A stretch of 64,000 bases of DNA from Bacteroidetes bacterium ADurb.Bin145 (GCA_002070505.1 MWDJ01000001.1:216918-280917), one strand, 5' to 3'; numbered from the stretch's first letter, positions 1-9,215 are shown. Notes: a model not told the origin generated them from the letters alone. Numbers and translations are program-made.

Positions 1-485
1 TAAACAGCGATGGTGTGGTATATTTAGCCACAAGCGGAACTGTTGGCAGGACAAATATATACCGGATCACCGGACGAAAATGGGAATGTCTCGGTGATGA
101 AGGTGGTACATTTTACTGGGTTTTTTCATTTGATGCCGGTCCTTCAGGTCTGCTATACCTGATTGAGGATTTTTCATTATCATCAGCCTTTCATACAACA
201 AATAACTTATACAAATTGCAGGATGATAAATGGAAGCTAATCGATTCAGATAATATTTCAGGGATAGGTTTTTCTGCCAGGGTTGCTTTGGACAGGAGGA
301 ATTATTGCTGGATAGCAGACCGCAAAGACGGCTCAATTATCCTTAATGTTTATAATGGCCGATCCTGGCGAAGCTCAATGCCCGGATCATTTCCGGATGA
401 TTTTATAACTACCCTTAAAGTTGATTATGAAAATAACATTTGGTTAGGCACCTATGAGAATGGCATAATTGTTCTAAATCAATAA
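1..485 (+). CDS. C-terminal part of a beta-propeller sensor-type protein (5' truncated by window edge)
   Basis: The reading frame is already open at the first base, so this is the 3' end of a longer gene; the GTG at 15 is internal. The visible 160 residues consist of repeating blade-like units. The last blade reads NNIWLGTYENGIIVLNQ, which closely matches the blades of the two-component-regulator-type propellers common in Bacteroidota. An earlier blade contains YCWIADRKDG. No histidine kinase or output domain follows, so the protein ends in the propeller. It could be a stand-alone extracytoplasmic propeller or the end of a sensor. Only 8 bases separate it from the next gene, which suggests co-transcription. 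The substrate or ligand cannot be inferred. Confidence 0.7.
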   Translation, partial: NSDGVVYLATSGTVGRTNIYRITGRKWECLGDEGGTFYWVFSFDAGPSGLLYLIEDFSLSSAFHTTNNLYKLQDDKWKLIDSDNISGIGFSARVALDRRNYCWIADRKDGSIILNVYNGRSWRSSMPGSFPDDFITTLKVDYENNIWLGTYENGIIVLNQ

Positions 486-493
486 CATACCTT

Positions 494-964
494 ATGAAAA
501 GAAAACTCATATCAGGTTTTATTATTTTATTTTTCCTGACCATTTCTGCCAATGCACAGCTTGCACTAGGGTATAATACCGACGGAAATACTCTTTGCCT
601 TTCCTACAGCCCTATAAACAGGGTATGGGGAGAATTCAGGATCAACACACGGGATTACAGCCAGTCAGGCTGGTCTCACAGCGACAGAGGGATCACACAG
701 GTTTATTGTTTGGCATCGCTTTTTACAGCAAACGGAATTGTTTTTTATGCCGGAGGTGGTGCAGGTGTGAACCTTCTATCGACAGACAATGAAAAATGGG
801 CCAGTATCAATGTACCTGTCGGATTGAAACTAAACCCATTCAGTAAGTTCCCTGGGCTCTACTTATTCGGAGAATACGATCCCATGTTCGTTGTTGAAGA
901 GGATATACCGATTATTCACAGCATATCAGCAGGATTCAGGATTCTCCTGACAAATAGCAATTAA
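494..964 (+). CDS. small exported protein, probable outer-membrane beta-barrel type
   Basis: This 156-residue protein begins with a clear Sec signal peptide (MKRKLISGFIILFFLTISANA). The mature part has alternating hydrophobic/polar stretches and ends in an aromatic/hydrophobic strand (AGFRILLTN), as in small outer-membrane barrels. Glycine-rich hairpins (FYAGGGAGVNLLS) support this. I do not recognise a named family. It follows the truncated propeller gene by 8 bases and is probably in the same transcript. Its stop codon overlaps that of the convergent esterase gene by 4 bases. Role unknown; an envelope partner of the propeller protein is only a guess from position. Confidence 0.6.
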   Translation: MKRKLISGFIILFFLTISANAQLALGYNTDGNTLCLSYSPINRVWGEFRINTRDYSQSGWSHSDRGITQVYCLASLFTANGIVFYAGGGAGVNLLSTDNEKWASINVPVGLKLNPFSKFPGLYLFGEYDPMFVVEEDIPIIHSISAGFRILLTNSN

Positions 965-2379
965 GGATTTTGTTTTGCAGCCGGGCTTAACGGTTTACCC
1001 ATTGATGAAGTGTTTACTTTTTCATCAGTTGTGAAAAGCATGAAATCAGGAGTGCTTTTGGTATAGGGTTTCCATTTCTCCTCTCCTTTTCCGTTCGGAT
1101 CACCATATTTAGCAAAATTAGTCCAGCATCCGACCATATACTGGCTAAGAGCTTCATCGCCTGGTGTCAGAGGGCGCCAGCAACGGTCAAGGGTGTGAAA
1201 CACAAACCATAGCTCTGAAGAGTGGAATGCTCCGGCATCGTCACCCGGTAAAGGACGTGCGAATTGATATGCATAAGCTTTCCCGCCCTGCTCTTCGCGG
1301 ACCAGGCAGAAGTCTTCCACAGGCTTGCTGTTGCCTCTCATATCTACTATTGTGCCTCCTATAATGTACGGTATATCAGCCAGATTGCCGTTTCTTGCAG
1401 CATCGCTGAAGCTTTCTTTCAGAACGTAACCATCGACTACCGGCCCCAGAGAAGCCATCCTCTTTTCAGCTTTCATAAAATCTTCGGTACGATTCTCAAA
1501 ATCACCGAAATCTTCTGCCTTTGCAGCACGCATTTCTTCAAGTGAATTACAGCCATAATATCTCATTATGCTCTCGCCTGCCTGTTCTGCATTGGCAAGG
1601 CTTGTTCCCGGGCGGCTGCCAATACCTCCACCGCTTTGTATGATTGCACGATGGATAAGACCTTTGGTAAGTGGTGATGCAACAAGTGTCTGAACGCTGC
1701 CAGCTCCAGCGCTTTGTCCGAAAATAGTTACATTATCAGGATTTCCGCCGAACTGGACAATATTGGCTTTGATCCATTTAAGAGCAGCAATCTGGTCAAG
1801 TATGCCGTAGTTACCGGAGAATTTATGCGGGCTTTCTGCTGTCAGTGCAGGATGAGAAAGAAAACCGAGTATACCGAGGCGGTAATTAATAGTAACAAGG
1901 ATAACACCACGTTCAGCCCAGGCAACTCCATCAAATTCATTCTCATGACCGAAACCGTTCCGGTAAGCTCCACCGTGGATCCACATTGCAACGGGCAGAC
2001 CAGCTTTAAGCTTACCTGCTGCCGGTGTCCAAACATTAAGGTACAGGCAATCTTCGTTCTTTACGTGGGGACTCTGGGCATAGAACTCCTTATCGTAAAA
2101 CGATCCCGGGTCAGTAAGTTTCTGAGGAGCAGCGGCACCGAACGTATCACATATCTTTACGCCGGCCCAGGGAATAACAGGTTGTGGTTCACGCCAGCGC
2201 AAATCCCCGACCGGAGGAGCTGCAAATGGAATACCTTTATATATAATGACATCCGGGTTTTCAGTCTCAATTCCCTGTATCTGTCCGCCTTCGACAGTTA
2301 GAACAGGATTTTTTTCTTTACAGCTGCTTAGTAAGGCTGAAATAATACAAATAACAATTGCGATTTTTAGTTTTTTCAT
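961..2379 (-). CDS. type-B carboxylesterase family lipoprotein
   Basis: The 472-residue product is an alpha/beta-hydrolase of the carboxylesterase type-B family, which hydrolyses carboxylic esters. The N-terminus MKKLKIAIVICIISALLSSC is a lipoprotein signal with a lipobox Cys, so it should be anchored in the envelope. Family landmarks are the oxyanion-hole segment MWIHGGAYRNG, the nucleophile elbow FGQSAGAGSV (Ser nucleophile) and, near the C-terminus, GAFHSSELWFVF, which carries the expected catalytic His. The family-typical phrase YKGIPFAAPPVGDLRW is present near the start. Somewhat shorter than the usual 500-550 residues. Substrate cannot be assigned. It appears monocistronic. Confidence 0.9.
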   Translation of the reverse strand: MKKLKIAIVICIISALLSSCKEKNPVLTVEGGQIQGIETENPDVIIYKGIPFAAPPVGDLRWREPQPVIPWAGVKICDTFGAAAPQKLTDPGSFYDKEFYAQSPHVKNEDCLYLNVWTPAAGKLKAGLPVAMWIHGGAYRNGFGHENEFDGVAWAERGVILVTINYRLGILGFLSHPALTAESPHKFSGNYGILDQIAALKWIKANIVQFGGNPDNVTIFGQSAGAGSVQTLVASPLTKGLIHRAIIQSGGGIGSRPGTSLANAEQAGESIMRYYGCNSLEEMRAAKAEDFGDFENRTEDFMKAEKRMASLGPVVDGYVLKESFSDAARNGNLADIPYIIGGTIVDMRGNSKPVEDFCLVREEQGGKAYAYQFARPLPGDDAGAFHSSELWFVFHTLDRCWRPLTPGDEALSQYMVGCWTNFAKYGDPNGKGEEKWKPYTKSTPDFMLFTTDEKVNTSSMGKPLSPAAKQNP

Positions 2380-2499
2380 CTTTATTTTATCTTGAAGGGT
2401 TTATATGCCTGGAGTCATAGTAGACTGTAAATCATTCTGTTCCAAAAATATTTCCACGAACGGAAATAATAAAAAACCTGAATGCGAAATTGAATTTTG

Positions 2500-2571
2500 A
2501 GCGGGAAAGGGGTCTCGAACCCCCGACCCTCAGCTTGGGAAGCTGATGCTCTACCACTGAGCTACTCCCGC
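2500..2571 (-). tRNA. tRNA-Gly (anticodon CCC)
   Basis: The minus strand folds into a complete cloverleaf. The acceptor GCGGGAG pairs with TTCCCGC with one G-T pair. The D arm is GCTCAGTGGTAGAGC, the anticodon stem is TCAGC/GCTGA with loop TTCCCAA, and the T arm has GTTCGAG. Anticodon positions 34-36 are CCC, decoding GGG. The discriminator base is U, as expected for glycine tRNAs. CCA is not encoded. An octamer repeat array starts only 10 bases upstream of the 5' end, between the tRNA and any promoter further upstream. Confidence 0.95.
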
Positions 2572-2580
2572 TTATTGTCG

Positions 2581-2650
2581 TGCAGTCATGCAGTCGTGCA
2601 GTCGTGCAGTCATGCAGTCGTGCAGTCATGCAGTCATGCAGTCATGCAGG
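2581..2650. repeat. octamer tandem repeat array, unit TGCAGTCR
   Basis: Eight perfect-length copies of TGCAGTC(A/G) run from 2581 to 2644, followed by a partial TGCAGG. The only variation is A/G at position 8. The array begins 10 bases upstream of tRNA-Gly on the minus strand, so the tRNA leader probably contains it. A TACTTTTA sequence at 2653-2660 on the minus strand is a weak match to a Bacteroidota -7 box. A reading frame across the array and tRNA is an artefact. Confidence 0.9.
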
Positions 2651-2732
2651 TCGTAAAAGTAATAAAAAGATAATTCCTCCCAAAAGAATAATAATGTTTC
2701 TTGAAAACCGGGAAAGACCAGTTATTTTTAGA

Positions 2733-2924
2733 TTAAGCCGGGGGAGTTAATTCCTTAAAGGCCTGATAAACAAGGAATACCGGCCATACTATTGCTTTCA
2801 GGAAACCCAGAACCCCCATCCAGAAGGTTGTGGCAGTCGAAATGAACCAGATTGCAGCACCAATCAGTCCGAGTCCGTAAACAGCGCCTGATGCGGATGC
2901 ATTTTTCTCAACATATTCTTTCAT
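2733..2924 (-). CDS. small two-segment membrane protein, uncharacterised
   Basis: The 63-residue product is dominated by hydrophobic segments (YGLGLIGAAIWFISTATTFW and VLGFLKAIVWPVFLVYQAF), with a short charged N-terminus (MKEYVEKNASA). It looks like a small inner-membrane protein with one re-entrant or two spanning helices. I know no function. It is probably a real gene, because a diverged second copy of its central 21 codons exists in this window at 12100-12165, where residues, rather than bases, are conserved. It has its own intergenic spaces on both sides. Confidence 0.65.
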   Translation of the reverse strand: MKEYVEKNASASGAVYGLGLIGAAIWFISTATTFWMGVLGFLKAIVWPVFLVYQAFKELTPPA

Positions 2925-3136
2925 GAGTAGTAATTATATTGGTTTATCTGATAAAGGTAATAAAGGAAGAGATTCATGTCAAATAAAATTGTTGTGCTGT
3001 CAGGCGGTCTTTAAGTCCTCCGAATTATAGCTTCCGGTTCCCGGATAATTGACGACAAATATTTTCGAATTTAAAAATTTCATATATTTACTTTATTCAG
3101 AAAGAGAATCCTAAAACAGGCATTTATAACATAAAT

Positions 3137-4204
3137 GTGAATACAAAGATCTTATTATCGTTTTGCCTGGCAATATTGTTGATTTACCCGGTTTCAGGTC
3201 AGGATGATACACTATCTGATACTCCGGCTCCAGTTAAGTTCGCTAAGAATTTCGGGCTTTTTGAAGAGGGTGAACCTGTCGAGATCACCCTCCGTTTTGA
3301 TATGAGTACATATCTGAGAACAAAACCAAAGGAAGATTATTTAAAGGCCAGAATGATCTTTCATTTCGATAAGAAAGATTCACTTGCCAGGAATATTAAG
3401 TTAAGAACCCGGGGAGAATATCGTAATACTAACTGTGTCTTCGCTCCTATCGAACTGAATTTCAAAAAAGTAGATTTCGGTTATAAGGACCTTAACAAGA
3501 TTGACAAGATCAAACTTGTCGCTCAGTGTGATACAAGAAAAGATTATGAGGATTACCTGTTAAGAGAATACCTGACCTACAAGTTGTTAAATGTGATGAC
3601 CGATACCAGTTTCAGGGTCAGGTTACTTGTTATAAATTACATCGATACCGTTAAGAAAAGGAAACCGGTCAGGCAATATGGATTTTTCATTGAGCCGGCC
3701 GATATACTGGCTGCCAGGTTAAACCTTGTCCAGACAAAGCAGGCTTTGAACCAGAAGCATATTTCCGAGAGGATTATGGACAAACTGGCTATTTTTAACT
3801 TCATGATAGGCAATTACGACTGGGGGATACCGGGGGAGCATAATGTCAAGATATTCCGTCCCGGGACTTTTTCTGCAAATAATAAACCTATTGCAATACC
3901 CTATGATTTTGACTGGACAGGAATTGTAAATCCGTCTTACGGGATCCCTGCTGATAATGTAGGGATCACCAATATTCGTCAGCGTATCTTTGCCGGGATC
4001 TGCAGGAGCAGGGAAGTATATACCAGAGACCTTGAAGAATTCAGCAGAAAAAAGGAAGAACTTTACCGGGTGATAAACGAATTTCCTTATCTCAGTCAGA
4101 GTTCAAAAAAGGATATGATTGCTTATATTGAGGGATTCTATGATTTGTTTCAAGGAAGAAATAATATTGTTGACATCTTTTTAAGGAATTGTAAGAAACT
4201 ATAA
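3137..4204 (+). CDS. exported protein with CotH-kinase-like features
   Basis: A 355-residue exported protein with a Sec signal peptide ending near VSGQ. No assured family name. The segment FNFMIGNYDWGIPGEHNVKI followed 25 residues later by PIAIPYDFDWTG resembles the catalytic and metal-binding region of CotH-type atypical kinases, where an N/D-x-x-x-x-H-N block is followed by a PxDFD block. The neighbour 19 bases downstream is a DUF4956 membrane protein, and DUF4956, CotH and VTC-type proteins are known to cluster, which supports the reading. No VTC polyphosphate polymerase is present here. Start GTG/ATG choice: the annotated start gives a complete signal peptide. Function remains an inference. 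Confidence 0.65.
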   Translation: MNTKILLSFCLAILLIYPVSGQDDTLSDTPAPVKFAKNFGLFEEGEPVEITLRFDMSTYLRTKPKEDYLKARMIFHFDKKDSLARNIKLRTRGEYRNTNCVFAPIELNFKKVDFGYKDLNKIDKIKLVAQCDTRKDYEDYLLREYLTYKLLNVMTDTSFRVRLLVINYIDTVKKRKPVRQYGFFIEPADILAARLNLVQTKQALNQKHISERIMDKLAIFNFMIGNYDWGIPGEHNVKIFRPGTFSANNKPIAIPYDFDWTGIVNPSYGIPADNVGITNIRQRIFAGICRSREVYTRDLEEFSRKKEELYRVINEFPYLSQSSKKDMIAYIEGFYDLFQGRNNIVDIFLRNCKKL

Positions 4205-4223
4205 TACTATAATAATTAAACCT

Positions 4224-4820
4224 ATGTTTAAAGATTTCTTTGATCTGAGTAACCCGAACTTTTGGGAGATGTTCATACGGTTTATAATAACTGTCGTTTT
4301 TCTGTTCATACTTATCCGCCTTATTTATTTCAGGTACTCCAAGAAAGAGAAGTTCGTTTTTACCTTTTTCCTTATGGGTATTGTGGTCTTTTTCCTTGCA
4401 GCTGCGATGGATTCAGCGTTTGTGCAGATGGGTATGGGTTTTGGCCTTTTTGCTATTTTTGCCATTCTCAGGTTCAGAACAAGGAATTTCAGCCTGAAGG
4501 ATATGTCCTATATCTTTGCAGTTATCGGGATTTCGGTGATAACTTCATTAAAGTTGGGAAAAATCCCTGGTGTAGCAGTTGTGATCTTCGATTCAATAAT
4601 CTGTCTCACAGCACTTATTCTTGAAAGATTCTCAATAAAATACAATAGCACAACTCACCGTATTGTTTACGAGAATCTTGATATGCTCAAATCAGGGAAA
4701 AAGCAAAAGCTGTTAAAGGATGTATCAGAGCTTACCGGGAGAGATATTATAAGAGTAAGGATCAGAAAAATTGATTTTAAAGAGAAAGTTGCGCTGCTTG
4801 ATATTTACTACAAGGACTGA
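4224..4820 (+). CDS. DUF4956-family integral membrane protein
   Basis: 198 residues with about four transmembrane helices in the first 135 residues, followed by a soluble C-terminal domain of about 60 residues (basic, with VRIRKIDFKEKVALLDIYYKD). The central segment GFGLFAIFAILRFRT is the hallmark of the DUF4956 family. These proteins have no assigned biochemical function but recur beside CotH-like and polyphosphate-polymerase-like proteins. It lies 19 bases after the CotH-like gene and is almost certainly co-transcribed with it. The pairing suggests a membrane partner for the exported CotH-like protein. Confidence 0.8.
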   Translation: MFKDFFDLSNPNFWEMFIRFIITVVFLFILIRLIYFRYSKKEKFVFTFFLMGIVVFFLAAAMDSAFVQMGMGFGLFAIFAILRFRTRNFSLKDMSYIFAVIGISVITSLKLGKIPGVAVVIFDSIICLTALILERFSIKYNSTTHRIVYENLDMLKSGKKQKLLKDVSELTGRDIIRVRIRKIDFKEKVALLDIYYKD

Positions 4821-4877
4821 ATCTGCCGCTTCACATTTTTCCAGTTAGCAGGAATAAGGCTTTTGTATTTTATTCTA

Positions 4878-5840
4878 TTACTGTCGATAGTTGAATCTCA
4901 ACAATGTAGCTACTTTATTCTGACCTTCATTTGAGATCAGCATATCTCCGTTGTCAAAAAAAGTTATCCCTTCAGGCATATTGAATATATCCTTATCAAG
5001 TTTTTCAATATGTTCAATAGCACCGTTACTGCTGATAATGAACAGCATATTCTCCATGGAAGAAAGGACAAACAGTTTATCAGTGACAGGATGAATGGCT
5101 ATTGCAGATGGCCTTAAATTAACTTCAGGAGTTTTTCCATCTGATTTCTTTTTCCCTTTTTTGGATTTTTTCTTATCTTTTTCAGGAGCAATGACCTTAT
5201 TGTCCAGGGCGAACCTGGTAATCTCTTCCATATCAAAATCGTACACCGGCTTTTCAGAAAGGATCCCCGATTTAAGGTCAAATCCGTAAATCAGGTACCT
5301 GTCTTTATATTCAGAGCCCTTTTCAATTTTACTTTTAGGAGCAATCAGAAGTCTTTTCCCTTTTTTATCGTAACAGAGCCCTTCACTTTCACTTGCCGGA
5401 ATGCCCGTTTGATATATCTTAGGTTCAGTGTAAGACGATGTATAATCCGAAAATTCAAACAATGTTCCATCGCTTCTAAGAACATAGAATGTATTATCGA
5501 CCCGGGCTATTCCTTCGTAGTCGCCGTTTCCATAAAAGACATGCTGATCTTTTATTTCATTCTCCAACAGATCGAATATGAAAATCACTCCGTGTTCATC
5601 CTGTATGCAGGCAACAGAGGATTGATCAATTAAAACAATACCGGATATCTCATGAAGGATATCCGGTAACGGAATAGTTTTATCGGGAACTGATAGATCA
5701 TAACCGGTTAGCTTAATATTATTGTTGTTTGTTTCAGGTTTATTTTCTTCTACAGGGCTATTGCAGCTCAATACCTCGATGAAGAACATTAAAAGAAAGA
5801 ATGAAGCAATCATTCTACCTGAATTTGGTTTTATTTTCAT
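4878..5840 (-). CDS. SdiA-regulated-type beta-propeller lipoprotein
   Basis: About 320 residues if started at the ATG at 5840; a longer frame to 5900 would put 20 unlikely residues before the signal peptide. The chosen start gives MKIKPNSGRM and then a lipoprotein signal with lipobox VLSC. The mature protein has propeller repeats including ILHEISGIVLID, DYEGIARVDNTFYVL and SEGLCYDKKGKRLLIAPKSK, which match the SdiA-regulated / phytase-like propeller family. A Lys-rich insertion (KKKSKKGKKKSDGK) sits around residue 230. Ligand unknown. Monocistronic, convergent with the DUF4956 gene. Confidence 0.75.
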   Translation of the reverse strand: MKIKPNSGRMIASFFLLMFFIEVLSCNSPVEENKPETNNNNIKLTGYDLSVPDKTIPLPDILHEISGIVLIDQSSVACIQDEHGVIFIFDLLENEIKDQHVFYGNGDYEGIARVDNTFYVLRSDGTLFEFSDYTSSYTEPKIYQTGIPASESEGLCYDKKGKRLLIAPKSKIEKGSEYKDRYLIYGFDLKSGILSEKPVYDFDMEEITRFALDNKVIAPEKDKKKSKKGKKKSDGKTPEVNLRPSAIAIHPVTDKLFVLSSMENMLFIISSNGAIEHIEKLDKDIFNMPEGITFFDNGDMLISNEGQNKVATLLRFNYRQ

Positions 5841-5929
5841 TTTCTTTTCACCTATTCTTAACCCAAAATTAACTGCTTGTACCCACTGTGCAAAATACAC
5901 AGCCCTCCTTGGTGACAGCTAAGCAGTGT

Positions 5930-8900
5930 TTACTTTTCGTCGGATTTTATCCGGAGGTTCCCATAATATGAAATTAATCGTTGCAGAACCTTATAGTACA
6001 ATATAACATACAGCAGGATTGATACCATCCAGATAACTGCAAGATTGAACCAGTAGGTGTCGATCTCCCGGTTACCTATATTTTTTACCGGAGCATAAAA
6101 ATGAGCTCTGCCGTATTTTGCTTTTGGTTTCATGAATCCGGGTTCATATTTCTGGATTATCCTGTAGCTGGTCTCATACGAGGCTCTTACTGTCGGCCTG
6201 TCAAGAACAATGTCTGACAGCCGGATATTCTCATAATTATCCTTTAGGAGAGCGTAATTGTCCAGACCTGTTGATTCCACTATAGATTTTGACACAGAAT
6301 CCCTCATCGCCCTAGCGTAAATCATTTTTTTGTTGAAGAGGCTCTTCAACCTGTCAAGATATGCCGATGTTTTTGCTTTAACCTCCGGACTGAAGGCCTG
6401 AATGTTAAGCGAGTCTTTCCAGCTCCCGGGTGTTATACCTGCAAGCCCGGATAATTCATCTAAATGATAGTTAAGTTTAAAAAAAATCTCCTTTATATCG
6501 TTCCTCCGAACCGGGTTATCTTTATATATGTCGTATTGCTGAATGTTTTTTATGAGGCTATTGATCAGGAAAGATGCATAATAATTATTCTGACTCTTTT
6601 CAATGTCGTATAATATAAAGTTCTTTTCAAACTTATTGTCTTTGAATTGTCTTACAGCAAGGGCCTCGAAAGACCACCGCGCCGTCATCAGGTCGCCGAT
6701 AACGGGTACAAATTCATGAGTCGGATATTTACCGATGTGCAGTTTATCGAATTTAACAAGTACACCGCTGAATAAAAGCTGAGGTATTATGATAAACGGA
6801 ATCAGTATGTAAATTGTAATTACAGAATTAAATGCTGAAGAGATATTCAGACCAAGTACATTGGCAAAACATGATGTTGTGAACAGAACCAGCCAGTAAC
6901 TGAGAGTCATTCCCTTTATGCCGAGTATGAAATTGCCGATCAGCACAAAGGAGATAGTTTGAACAGCCGACAGGATGAACATTATCATTATCTTTGAATT
7001 CAGGTAGCTGAACCAGCTCAGGTTGAGAAACAATTCCCTCTTCAGTATCTTTCTGTCCTTCACAATTTCTTCTGAACTTATCATCAACCCGAAGAACATC
7101 GATGTTATAACGCACATGAACATGTACGGCGGAATATTTTCATTCTGACTAAATTTATAGGATGATCCTTCTGCGAACCGTGTAAAATATGCCAGGATGA
7201 ATGCAAGCAGCGGAGGTCCAAGCAGGCTTATGAGAATATACTGTTTATCAGCTAATTTAGATAATACGTCGCGTCTAAAGAAGATCCCTGATTGTTTCAG
7301 TAACCCGGGTATGCTGTAATTATTTTCCGGGAGCTTATGTTTTTCGGAAGCAGCCTTTCTCTTATCTGAGGGTGCGTACTTACTGAATTTTTCAGCCCAT
7401 TCCACAGGGGTTACCTTTCTTATCTGAGTTGCTTTTCCATGTTCGTCAACAACCTTTGCCTCCACAATCCGGAGTATCTGGTCAGTGTTAATGTTCCCGC
7501 ATTTAACACATTGATCTTCATCAGGATTAGGATGATTACTTTGTGTTTTGAAATATACTATTGCTTCAGTAGGATTTCCGTAATATATCGGGTATCCTCC
7601 TTTATCGATGATCATAACTTTATCGAACATCTTGTACAATTCTGAAGACGGCTGATGGATATTTATTATTACCAGTTTCCCCATGTACGTTTGTTCCTTA
7701 AGGAGATTCATCACGGTTTCGGAATCGACTGATGAGAGTCCCGATGTCGGTTCATCGACAAAAAGTATTGTCGGCTCACGGAGCAGATCAAGGGCTATAT
7801 TGACCCTTTTTCGTTGTCCGCCGCTGATTATCTTTTTGAGCGGATTACCTACTTTGAGATCCTTTATTTCATCAAGATCCAGATCGGCAAGTGTCTTGTT
7901 TACTATCTCAACTATTTGACTTTCAGGAAATTTATCGAGACACATTTTTGCATTATAATAGAGGTTCTGGAAAACTGTAAGCTCCTCTATCAATAGGTCA
8001 TCCTGCGGAACAAAACCAATAACACCTTTGAGATTCTCCTTTTCACCCTCATCATAGAGGTTATATCCATTGATGAGTACTTTTCCGCTTTGTGGTTGTA
8101 AAGTTCCGCTCAGGACGCTTAGAGTAGTCGATTTGCCTACCCCGCTTCCTCCCAGGATGCCTACCAGCTTTCCCGACTCTTCATGGAAATCAAGATGGTG
8201 AATCCCGTTTTCACTGTTTCTGAATTCGAATGAGATATCAGTTGCTTCAAGTACTATTCTTAATTCATTTTCTTTTCCGGAGATAATACCTGCTACTTCA
8301 GCATAATAAACAGGATCGATGCCTGCTCCGCGGATAGACGACCCATGATCAAAAATATAAGTCTGGTTTTCAATCAGGTTCTGGCCATTCAGATAAAGGT
8401 CCTCCCCGCCTGAATATCGAAGTATGTAAGTATTGGTCGCTGCAATATGAAGGAAAGAAATGGTTCCCCTAAGGTTATTGCTGAAGATATGCTTTACATC
8501 ATCAAGCTCACTTTCCTTCTTGTTGTCGATGAAAAGAAGTTTCCGCTTTTCGGGAACATCATAGAGAGTGCCTAGTATAAAGCCTCTGATATTCCTGTAC
8601 TCATCGTCCTGTATATAAAAGGCATTGGCCACAGTCTGGATGAAGTCGAGCTTATTCTCTGTAAGTTCTTTGCCGGAGGCAATAAAATCCATCAGCTGAA
8701 CCAGGACATATACTTTTTGTTTTTGATGGAGCTCATTGTTAATTTCTTCGCATATCGACAGAATTCTCATTGCTTTCAGCGAAATACGCTTCCTGTCCTT
8801 AATACTTCCTTTTTCAATGTGTTCCGCATTGTATAATTGAAGAAATTCATCAAACATTCTCATATACCTGGTAACCAACTCATTGTTAAGAAGGCGTGAT

Positions 8901-9010
8901 AAAAAAGACCTTACAATTTTTTTTTCCGATACCGTAATAACAGTATCATCGTGAAGATCCACCATCAGGGCAAAGAGTTGAATCAGAGCCTTTAAAATGG
9001 GTTCGCTCAT
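5930..9010 (-). CDS. ABCG-like ABC transporter half-size protein with TerB-like N-terminal region
   Basis: A 1026-residue fusion. Residues 1-130 are helical and resemble TerB-type domains (LIQLFALMVDLHDDTVITVSEK). A small beta region follows (around 180-250). The ABC ATPase is around 255-480, with Walker A GGSGVGKST, signature ISGGQRKRVNIALDL and Walker B LFVDEPTSGLSSVDSE, all intact. After a Cys pair (QCVKCGN) comes an ABC-2-type permease with several helices around 590-800, a large extracytoplasmic insertion, and a last helix near the C-terminus. ATPase-before-permease order and the SGLSSVDS phrase are ABCG-like. It is divergent from the SiaBC-like operon across 205 bases. Substrate unknown. 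Confidence 0.85.
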   Translation of the reverse strand: MSEPILKALIQLFALMVDLHDDTVITVSEKKIVRSFLSRLLNNELVTRYMRMFDEFLQLYNAEHIEKGSIKDRKRISLKAMRILSICEEINNELHQKQKVYVLVQLMDFIASGKELTENKLDFIQTVANAFYIQDDEYRNIRGFILGTLYDVPEKRKLLFIDNKKESELDDVKHIFSNNLRGTISFLHIAATNTYILRYSGGEDLYLNGQNLIENQTYIFDHGSSIRGAGIDPVYYAEVAGIISGKENELRIVLEATDISFEFRNSENGIHHLDFHEESGKLVGILGGSGVGKSTTLSVLSGTLQPQSGKVLINGYNLYDEGEKENLKGVIGFVPQDDLLIEELTVFQNLYYNAKMCLDKFPESQIVEIVNKTLADLDLDEIKDLKVGNPLKKIISGGQRKRVNIALDLLREPTILFVDEPTSGLSSVDSETVMNLLKEQTYMGKLVIINIHQPSSELYKMFDKVMIIDKGGYPIYYGNPTEAIVYFKTQSNHPNPDEDQCVKCGNINTDQILRIVEAKVVDEHGKATQIRKVTPVEWAEKFSKYAPSDKRKAASEKHKLPENNYSIPGLLKQSGIFFRRDVLSKLADKQYILISLLGPPLLAFILAYFTRFAEGSSYKFSQNENIPPYMFMCVITSMFFGLMISSEEIVKDRKILKRELFLNLSWFSYLNSKIMIMFILSAVQTISFVLIGNFILGIKGMTLSYWLVLFTTSCFANVLGLNISSAFNSVITIYILIPFIIIPQLLFSGVLVKFDKLHIGKYPTHEFVPVIGDLMTARWSFEALAVRQFKDNKFEKNFILYDIEKSQNNYYASFLINSLIKNIQQYDIYKDNPVRRNDIKEIFFKLNYHLDELSGLAGITPGSWKDSLNIQAFSPEVKAKTSAYLDRLKSLFNKKMIYARAMRDSVSKSIVESTGLDNYALLKDNYENIRLSDIVLDRPTVRASYETSYRIIQKYEPGFMKPKAKYGRAHFYAPVKNIGNREIDTYWFNLAVIWMVSILLYVILYYKVLQRLISYYGNLRIKSDEK

Positions 9011-9082
9011 TGTCTTAAAATAAAGTTGATATTGCCGGAAAATTAACTCATATTATATATAGTCTGTCAGAATCCTAAATTC

Positions 9083-9090
9083 TATCTTTG
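9083..9090 (+). promoter_or_regulatory. candidate -7 box for the kinase/phosphatase operon
   Basis: TATCTTTG matches the Bacteroidota TAnnTTTG -7 consensus and lies 126 bases upstream of the SiaB/SiaC-like gene. No convincing TTTG -33 element lies 19-21 bases upstream, so this is a weak call. Confidence 0.3.
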
Positions 9091-9215
9091 CTTAAAGATA
9101 ATCAAGTTAATAAAGATTATGCACTTAGAAAAATAATTTTAGAACTCCTAAGAAAAGTGATGCAAGGGGTATGAGCTATAGTTTTTTCAATATTCATAAG
9201 GATAATTGATACAAT

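Noticed and set aside
1714-2301. 195-codon plus-strand frame inside the carboxylesterase gene
   Set aside because: Antisense shadow of a gene with complete catalytic motifs; no recognisable domain or signal.
2432-2629. 65-codon frame on the minus strand across tRNA-Gly and the octamer array
   Set aside because: It translates the repeat and the tRNA; the residue pattern (ARLHDCTT repeats) has no biological meaning.
2581-2650. CRISPR-like array
   Set aside because: Units are 8 bases without unique spacers and no cas genes are present.
5841-5900. Upstream start for the SdiA-regulated-type lipoprotein
   Set aside because: It would add 20 residues before a proper lipoprotein signal; the ATG at 5840 is better.
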